NCBI RefSeq assembly: GCF_047126315.1
Contig: NZ_CP138953.1
Coordinates: 2,728,001-2,792,000 of the forward strand
Length of the DNA stretch: 64,000 nt
Origin: Shimia sp022448905
Lineage (GTDB): Bacteria > Pseudomonadota > Alphaproteobacteria > Rhodobacterales > Rhodobacteraceae
Direction of reading: 5' to 3'
The position numbers were made by a program, and so were the translations under genes. Of this stretch, positions 59,324 through 64,000 are shown in pieces. Each line of letters begins with the position of its first letter. Position 1 is the first letter of the stretch. The notes beneath the pieces were generated by a model, which was not told where the DNA came from, did no database searches, and was given only the letters and a program-made list of their open reading frames with translations.

Positions 59324-59562
59324 TCTTTGGTCTCGGCAGCTTTTGCGGCGCGGGCTTCTTTAACCTTGTTGATCAGAAAAGCCCGGCCTTTTTCTTCGGA
59401 CATGCGCATACGCACTTCGGTGAGATAGGCTTCTTCCAGTGACTGGGAAGAGGCCCCGAGCACCGCGCTGACTTCCATGAAGAGACGCTCGTCGCCCAGT
59501 TCTTTCTGGGCTTTGAGCGTGTCTTCGGCAAGTTTTGAGGCCAGCGCGTCCAGCGTGCTCAT
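59320..59562 (-). CDS. Small conserved helical protein of unknown function
   Basis: 80 residues, mostly helical and highly charged (LDALASKLAEDTLKAQKELGDERLF, then EVRMRMSEEKGRAFLINKVKEAR), ending in an alanine/lysine-rich tail. No motif recognised. It overlaps the HD gene by four bases and the alpha/beta hydrolase by one base, so it is translated as part of that operon. The arrangement beside iscR seems familiar from Rhodobacterales, but no function is known to me. Confidence 0.7.
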   Translation of the reverse strand: MSTLDALASKLAEDTLKAQKELGDERLFMEVSAVLGASSQSLEEAYLTEVRMRMSEEKGRAFLINKVKEARAAKAAETKE

Positions 59563-60218
59563 TAGCGGCTGTTCTCGGTCAGACGGCGTTTCACATAGTC
59601 GGTGACCGTGCCGGTCATCTGATCCATGTATTCGTCTGTTTCAAAGAAGTGGCCAGAGCCTTCGATCTCCGTGTGGGTGATCGTGATGCCTTTTTGCTCA
59701 TGCAGCTTGTTCACCAGCGAGTGCGTGTCCGCCGGTGGGGCGACCCGGTCGGCGGTGCCATTCAGGATAAGACCGGAACTTGGGCAGGGCGCCAGGAACG
59801 AGAAGTCGTACATGTTGGCTGGCGGGGCCACCGAAATGAAGCCGGTGATTTCCGGACGGCGCATCAGAAGCTGCATGCCGATCCACGCACCAAAGGAGAA
59901 GCCCGCAACCCAGCAGTGTTTGGAGTTGGTGTTCATCGACTGCAGGTAATCAAGCGCGGAGGCCGCATCAGACAGTTCGCCAACACCTTGATCATATTCG
60001 CCCTGGGAGCGGCCCACGCCACGGAAGTTGAACCGCAGAACGGTGAAGCCCATGTTGTAGAAGGCGTAGTGCAGGTTGTAGACAACCTTGTTGTTCATGG
60101 TGCCGCCAAATTGCGGGTGCGGATGCAGCACAATCGCGATCGGCGCGTCTTTTTCTTTTTGTGGATGATAGCGGCCTTCGAGGCGGCCTTCTGGTCCCGG
60201 AAAAATCACCTCAGGCAT
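59562..60218 (-). CDS. Alpha/beta hydrolase
   Basis: 218 residues. IVLHPHPQFGGTMNNKVVYNLHYAF is the oxyanion and cap region, VLRFNFRGVGRSQGEYDQG the second strand, and AGFSFGAWIG the nucleophile elbow (GFSFG), with the catalytic Asp in NGTADRVAPP and His in GSGHFFETD. It is of the short-chain dienelactone-hydrolase-like group whose substrates are mostly unknown. It is first in the operon of hydrolase, small protein and HD protein, divergent from iscR and sharing its control region. Confidence 0.85.
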   Translation of the reverse strand: MPEVIFPGPEGRLEGRYHPQKEKDAPIAIVLHPHPQFGGTMNNKVVYNLHYAFYNMGFTVLRFNFRGVGRSQGEYDQGVGELSDAASALDYLQSMNTNSKHCWVAGFSFGAWIGMQLLMRRPEITGFISVAPPANMYDFSFLAPCPSSGLILNGTADRVAPPADTHSLVNKLHEQKGITITHTEIEGSGHFFETDEYMDQMTGTVTDYVKRRLTENSR

Positions 60219-60380
60219 ATTTGTCGCTTTTCTCCCTTAAAAGGTATGAACCAATTCTTGACGAATTTGCTCTGTCACCTTAGAACGCTTCTAAATAGTT
60301 AAACGGCTTTTGGGGCCGTTGCGGTTCTAGCGACTTAAGCACATGCATGGCTGAGGTCAATCAATTCGAAGGGGTGTATC
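60219..60380. promoter_or_regulatory. Divergent control region of iscR and the alpha/beta hydrolase operon
   Basis: For iscR a possible -35 TTGACG (60258-60263) and -10 TAGAAC (60281-60286) are 17 bases apart. TGAC-N11-GTCA (60259-60277) overlaps this -35, and AACGGC-N7-GCCGTT (60302-60320) lies in the leader, so both are candidate operators for IscR or an iron regulator. Confidence 0.4.
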
Positions 60381-60857
60381 ATGAAACTGTCGACAAAAGG
60401 CCGCTATGCTGTGGTTGCTTTGGCAGATATTGCGCTGCAGCCGCCGGAAGATCTCGTGAGTTTGAGTGAAATCTCCAAACGACAGAGCATTTCGTTACCG
60501 TATTTGGAGCAGTTGTTTGTAAAGCTGCGCAGGGCTGAGCTTGTGGTTTCTGTTCGCGGCCCGGGTGGTGGATACCGCTTGGCACGTCCAAAGTCCGAGA
60601 TTCGGGTTGCGGATATTCTGGCCGCTGTGGATGAAACGGTGTCGGCGCTGCACACAGGGGCAGGGGCCAGTGGTGGATCAAGTGGGTCCCGCGCGCAGTC
60701 GATGGCAAACCGCCTTTGGGAAGGGCTGTCGGCGCATGTTTATGTGTTCCTGCACCAAACACGTCTGTCCGATATTGTGGAGAACGACTTGGCGCCATGC
60801 CCAGCTGTGCCCACATTGTTTTCTGTGGTTGATGAAGTGGCGGACGAAGACGCCTGA
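60381..60857 (+). CDS. iscR: Rrf2-family regulator IscR (reduced-cysteine type)
   Basis: Winged-helix transcription factor controlling Fe-S cluster assembly. KLSTKGRYAVVALADIAL and SISLPYLEQLFVKLRRAELV are typical of the HTH, and VRGPGGGYRLARP the wing. In E. coli three cysteines near positions 92, 98 and 104 hold the cluster; here those places are Thr92, Gly98 and Arg104, and Cys140 is the only cysteine. As I recall, Rhodobacter sphaeroides IscR is of this kind and binds a cluster with different ligands. It heads the operon and overlaps the next gene by one base. Confidence 0.93.
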   Translation: MKLSTKGRYAVVALADIALQPPEDLVSLSEISKRQSISLPYLEQLFVKLRRAELVVSVRGPGGGYRLARPKSEIRVADILAAVDETVSALHTGAGASGGSSGSRAQSMANRLWEGLSAHVYVFLHQTRLSDIVENDLAPCPAVPTLFSVVDEVADEDA

Positions 60858-61888
60858 TGCGGGCCTACTTGGATCATAACGCAACAACCCCACTGCGCCT
60901 TGAGGCGCGGGAGGCGATGATTGCGGCGATGGATGTTTATGGCAACCCGTCCTCTGTCCACTCGGAAGGGCGCAAAGCCAAGTCCGTTCTTGAACGTGCG
61001 CGCGGAGATATTGCTTCTGCCTTTGGCGCGGATGGGGCGGATGTGATCTTCACTAGCAGTGCCACGGAGTCTGCGGCTTTGGCGCTGGCGGGTCGCAAGT
61101 TGCATGCGGCAGACGTCGAACATGATGCGGTGAATGCCTGGACGCAGAACGATTTGGCAGTCGATGCTGCGGGGGCGATCAAAATCGAAGATCCGGCAGC
61201 GAGCTGTGTGCAGTTGGCAAATTCTGAGACCGGAGTGGTCCAAACCTTGCTGGAAGGCGTAGCCGTCAGTGATATGACGCAAGCGTTTGGCAAGCTGCCG
61301 GTGGCGTTTAACTGGACAGGTGCGCAGATGGCGCTGATCTCGGCGCATAAGCTGGGTGGGCCAAAAGGCATTGGGGCTTTGGTGGTGAAACGGGGCACCG
61401 ACGTGCCAGCGCAGCTTTTGGGCGGTGGTCAAGAAATGGGACGTCGTGCGGGCACAGAAAACGTGATTGGCGCCGCGGGATTTGCTGCTGCTGCCAAAGC
61501 AGCAGCGCAAGACTTGGCCGATGGTGTTTGGGATCGGGTTGCACAGCTGCGCGATTTGCTGGAAGAGAGGCTGACCGCTGAGGCGCCGGAGGCCATTATC
61601 GTTGGCAAAGGCGTTAAGCGGCTTCCCAACACAACGGCAGTTGCGGTGCCGAGCTGGAAGGGTGAAACGCAGGTCATGCAGATGGATCTGGCAGGTTTTG
61701 CGATTTCTGCCGGGTCGGCTTGCTCTTCAGGCAAGGTGCGCGCCAGCAAAGTGCTGACCGCGATGGGATTTGATGAGATGACGGCAGCAAGCGCCATTCG
61801 GGTGAGCTTGGGGCCACAAACGAGCGAACAGGACGTCATGGGTTTTGCCGATAAGTGGCTGGCTCAGATGAATAAACACCGCGCGTGA
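60857..61888 (+). CDS. Cysteine desulfurase (IscS/NifS type)
   Basis: PLP enzyme that takes sulfur from cysteine for cluster assembly. YLDHNATTPL is the conserved start, SAHKLGGPKG holds the PLP lysine (Lys165), and SAGSACSSGKVRASKVL holds the catalytic Cys289 on its flexible loop. At 343 residues it is shorter than standard IscS, with the ends trimmed and a reduced middle, a form usual in Rhodobacterales isc-suf operons. ATG 60857 overlaps the iscR stop by one base. The products feed the SufBCD scaffold encoded next. Confidence 0.93.
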   Translation: MRAYLDHNATTPLRLEAREAMIAAMDVYGNPSSVHSEGRKAKSVLERARGDIASAFGADGADVIFTSSATESAALALAGRKLHAADVEHDAVNAWTQNDLAVDAAGAIKIEDPAASCVQLANSETGVVQTLLEGVAVSDMTQAFGKLPVAFNWTGAQMALISAHKLGGPKGIGALVVKRGTDVPAQLLGGGQEMGRRAGTENVIGAAGFAAAAKAAAQDLADGVWDRVAQLRDLLEERLTAEAPEAIIVGKGVKRLPNTTAVAVPSWKGETQVMQMDLAGFAISAGSACSSGKVRASKVLTAMGFDEMTAASAIRVSLGPQTSEQDVMGFADKWLAQMNKHRA

Positions 61889-61914
61889 GCGCAAAACGAA
61901 GACAGGAGACGCAC

Positions 61915-63438
61915 ATGGCGGCAATTGATCAGACCCAAGTCAAAGAAGGTGTTGACCAGGAAACCGTGGATGCCGTGCGCGAAGTTGGCGGCAAATACAA
62001 ATACGGTTGGGAAACCGAGATTGAGATGGAATATGCCCCCAAAGGGCTGACCGAGGACATTGTCCGCTTGATTTCGGAGAAAAACGAAGAGCCGGAATGG
62101 ATGACCGACTGGCGGCTGGAGGCGTATAAGCGCTGGCTGACCAAAGAGGAGCCGGATTGGGCGATGCTGGACTATCCGGAAGTGGATTTCCAGGACCAGT
62201 ACTATTACGCGCGTCCAAAGAGCATGGAAGAAAAACCGAAGTCTTTGGATGAGGTGGATCCAAAGCTGCTGGCCACCTATGAAAAGCTCGGCATCCCGCT
62301 GAAAGAACAGATGATTTTGGCTGGCGTTGAAGGTGCGGAGAACGCCCCTGCTGAAGGCCGCAAAGTCGCGGTTGATGCGGTGTTTGACTCCGTATCTGTT
62401 GGCACAACTTTCCAGAAAGAGTTGAAAGAAGCAGGGGTGATCTTTTGCTCGATCTCTGAAGCGATCCGCGAGCATCCTGAACTGGTGAAGAAGTACCTCG
62501 GGTCCGTGGTTCCGGTGAGCGACAACTTCTACGCCACTTTGAACAGCGCGGTGTTCTCTGACGGGTCCTTTGTTTACGTGCCGCCTGGCGTGCGCTGCCC
62601 AATGGAACTGTCCACCTACTTCCGTATCAACGCGGAAAACACCGGCCAGTTTGAGCGGACGCTGATCATTGCGGACAAAGGCTCATACGTATCCTACCTT
62701 GAAGGCTGTACCGCACCTCAGCGTGACACGTCTCAGCTGCACGCGGCTGTGGTGGAAATTGTCATCGAAGAAGATGCCGAAGTGAAGTACTCCACCGTTC
62801 AGAACTGGTATCCTGGCGATGAGAACGGCAAGGGCGGTATCTACAACTTTGTGACCAAGCGCGCCGATTGCCGTGGTGACCGTGCCAAGGTAATGTGGAC
62901 CCAGGTTGAAACCGGCTCGGCCGTGACCTGGAAGTACCCATCCTGCATTCTTCGTGGCGATGATGCGCAGGGTGAATTCTACTCGATTGCGATCACCAAC
63001 AACCACCAGCAGGCCGATACGGGCACCAAGATGATCCACTTGGGTAAAAACACCAAGTCGCGGATTGTCTCCAAAGGCATCAGCGCGGGTGTGGCGCAGA
63101 ACACCTACCGTGGTCAGGTGTCTATGCACCCGAAAGCAAAGAACAGCCGCAACTACACCCAATGTGACAGTTTGCTGATTGGCGACAAATGCGGGGCGCA
63201 CACGGTGCCGTACATCGAGGTGAAGAACAATTCGTCTCGTGTCGAGCACGAAGCGACGACCTCCAAGGTGGATGATGAGCAGATGTTCTACTGCCGTCAG
63301 CGTGGCATGGACGAGGAAGAGGCTGTCGCCCTGATTGTGAACGGTTTTGCCAAGGAAGTGCTTCAGGCGCTGCCGATGGAGTTTGCCATGGAAGCACAAC
63401 AGCTTGTGGCGATCTCGCTTGAAGGCTCCGTAGGCTAA
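61915..63438 (+). CDS. sufB: Fe-S cluster assembly scaffold subunit SufB
   Basis: Part of the SufBC2D scaffold that builds and hands over Fe-S clusters. ATG 61915 follows AGGAG (61903-61907), giving 507 residues; the frame extends to 61885. SVVPVSDNFYATLNSAVFSDGSFVYVPPGVRCPMELSTYFRIN (recognised in parts) and CTAPQRDTSQLHAAVVEIV, with KNSRNYTQCDSLLIG and SRVEHEATTSKVDDEQMFYC, are diagnostic. The cysteine of the last but one motif, SCIL, and the Cys/Glu positions of SufB are kept. The end overlaps the small membrane gene by one base. Confidence 0.97.
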   Translation: MAAIDQTQVKEGVDQETVDAVREVGGKYKYGWETEIEMEYAPKGLTEDIVRLISEKNEEPEWMTDWRLEAYKRWLTKEEPDWAMLDYPEVDFQDQYYYARPKSMEEKPKSLDEVDPKLLATYEKLGIPLKEQMILAGVEGAENAPAEGRKVAVDAVFDSVSVGTTFQKELKEAGVIFCSISEAIREHPELVKKYLGSVVPVSDNFYATLNSAVFSDGSFVYVPPGVRCPMELSTYFRINAENTGQFERTLIIADKGSYVSYLEGCTAPQRDTSQLHAAVVEIVIEEDAEVKYSTVQNWYPGDENGKGGIYNFVTKRADCRGDRAKVMWTQVETGSAVTWKYPSCILRGDDAQGEFYSIAITNNHQQADTGTKMIHLGKNTKSRIVSKGISAGVAQNTYRGQVSMHPKAKNSRNYTQCDSLLIGDKCGAHTVPYIEVKNNSSRVEHEATTSKVDDEQMFYCRQRGMDEEEAVALIVNGFAKEVLQALPMEFAMEAQQLVAISLEGSVG

Positions 63439-63641
63439 TGGAAACGCTTCACGCCCTCATGCAACAATCTGCCGGCGTTGGCGCCGGCATCGCTTTCGGT
63501 TCCGCCGTTGGCTTTACCCTGCGCAAAAAGCGCCTTGGCTCGAACGAGGGGCTGATCGCTGGATCAGTGTTTGTGACCTCGGCCGTGTGTGGAATTGTGG
63601 CGATGGGTGTGATGATGCTGATCACATATGTGAGCGCCTAA
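63438..63641 (+). CDS. Small two-helix membrane protein in the suf operon
   Basis: 67 residues with two hydrophobic segments (AGVGAGIAFGSAVGFTL, then IAGSVFVTSAVCGIVAMGVMMLITYV) separated by a basic stretch (RKKRLGSNEG), so both ends probably lie on the same side of the membrane. ATG 63438 overlaps the sufB stop (TAATG). Genes of this kind between sufB and sufC seem usual in Rhodobacterales, but no function is known to me. It could anchor the scaffold at the membrane, which is only inference. Confidence 0.65.
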   Translation: METLHALMQQSAGVGAGIAFGSAVGFTLRKKRLGSNEGLIAGSVFVTSAVCGIVAMGVMMLITYVSA

Positions 63642-63711
63642 GCAGCGGCGTCACAAACAAAGATATGACCGGGTGCTGCGGCATCCCGTGGAAACGCGAA
63701 GGAAGATGAAC

Positions 63712-64000
63712 ATGTTGGAAATCAAAGGCCTGAAGGTCAAACTTGAAGAAGAAGACAAGCAGATCCTCAAAGGTGTGGATCTGAAAGTGGAAGCGGGCAA
63801 AGTGCACGCGATCATGGGCCCAAATGGCTCCGGCAAATCCACGCTGTCTTATGTGCTGTCTGGCAAAGACGGCTATGAGGTGACTGACGGTGAGGCCACA
63901 TTGGGTGGTGAAGACCTGCTGGAACTGGAAGCAGAAGAACGTGCGGCTCTGGGTCTGTTCTTGGCGTTCCAATACCCGGTTGAAATCCCTGGCGTGGGCA
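63712..64000 (+). CDS. sufC: Fe-S cluster assembly ATPase SufC (cut by window end)
   Basis: ABC-type ATPase of the SufBC2D complex. ATG 63712 is chosen because AAGGA (63699-63703) gives good spacing; ATG 63706 is also possible. MLEIKGLKVKLEEEDKQILKGVDLKV starts the domain, and IMGPNGSGKSTLSYVLSG is the Walker A motif. The visible end, LGLFLAFQYPVEIPGVG, is the Q-loop region of SufC. Only the first 96 codons are in the window; the signature and Walker B motifs lie beyond. Confidence 0.95.
   Translation, partial: MLEIKGLKVKLEEEDKQILKGVDLKVEAGKVHAIMGPNGSGKSTLSYVLSGKDGYEVTDGEATLGGEDLLELEAEERAALGLFLAFQYPVEIPGVG

Noticed and set aside
1..64000. CRISPR arrays, rRNA genes, intact insertion sequences
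   Set aside because: No regularly spaced short repeats, no rRNA sequence and no transposase with inverted ends were recognised in the window.

Overview
The window comes from an alphaproteobacterium of the order Rhodobacterales, most likely the marine Roseobacter group. Supporting signs are the iscR / cysteine desulfurase / sufB / sufC gene order, an IscR that lacks the three usual cluster cysteines, a GAAC-N7-GAAC LexA box at recA, a TTAA-N7-TTAA CtrA box at cckA, the bdhA-patatin pair, and a zwf-pgl-pgi operon. No rRNA, CRISPR array, intact insertion sequence or prophage was seen.

Bases 1-6700 look like an accessory segment, with visibly lower GC, longer gaps and mixed strands. It holds an exported and a cytoplasmic Ntn amide hydrolase (penicillin V acylase / choloylglycine hydrolase family), a Cds1-like cysteine desulfhydrase, a secreted trypsin-META fusion, and a pair of small proteins of a type common near phage or mobile DNA. 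From about 6700 on the sequence is dense, GC-rich core DNA.

6.7-15 kb: TusA-like protein and CcdA (divergent), a membrane alpha/beta hydrolase coupled to a cytochrome P450, an orphan YejA-like binding protein, a candidate small RNA, 3-hydroxybutyrate dehydrogenase with a patatin, and a DUF502 protein. 15-30 kb: a thiE-psuK-psuG operon, TfoX-like protein, trmJ, ctaA, an M32 carboxypeptidase, a secreted ClpP-like/YARHG protein, gyrA, a CARDB-repeat protein with a recent internal duplication, and a radical SAM enzyme. 30-38 kb: zwf-pgl-pgi behind a LacI-type operator, tRNA-Gly(CCC), a corrinoid-reactivating ferredoxin/ASKHA protein, and guaB. 38-50 kb: a chemoreceptor, an RsmB-family methyltransferase, cckA, a sulfotransferase-like protein, recA with a MOSC protein, alaS, and two small genes. 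50-60 kb: a class II amidotransferase, a caspase-like protein, typA, an SMR efflux protein, a YitT-type protein, icd, a membrane GDPD enzyme overlapping a phospholipase-A2-like secreted protein, and an HD-domain/hydrolase operon. 60.2-64 kb: the start of the Fe-S cluster assembly operon, cut by the window end inside sufC.

The core genes cover central carbon flow (G6P to 6-phosphogluconate, isocitrate), cell-cycle and SOS control, and Fe-S biogenesis. The less familiar items most worth a second look are the caspase-like gene (50966-51823), the GDPD/PLA2-like pair (56364-58740), the candidate sRNA (about 12430-12503), the trypsin-META and ClpP-YARHG fusions, and the radical SAM protein with a C-terminal cysteine cluster.
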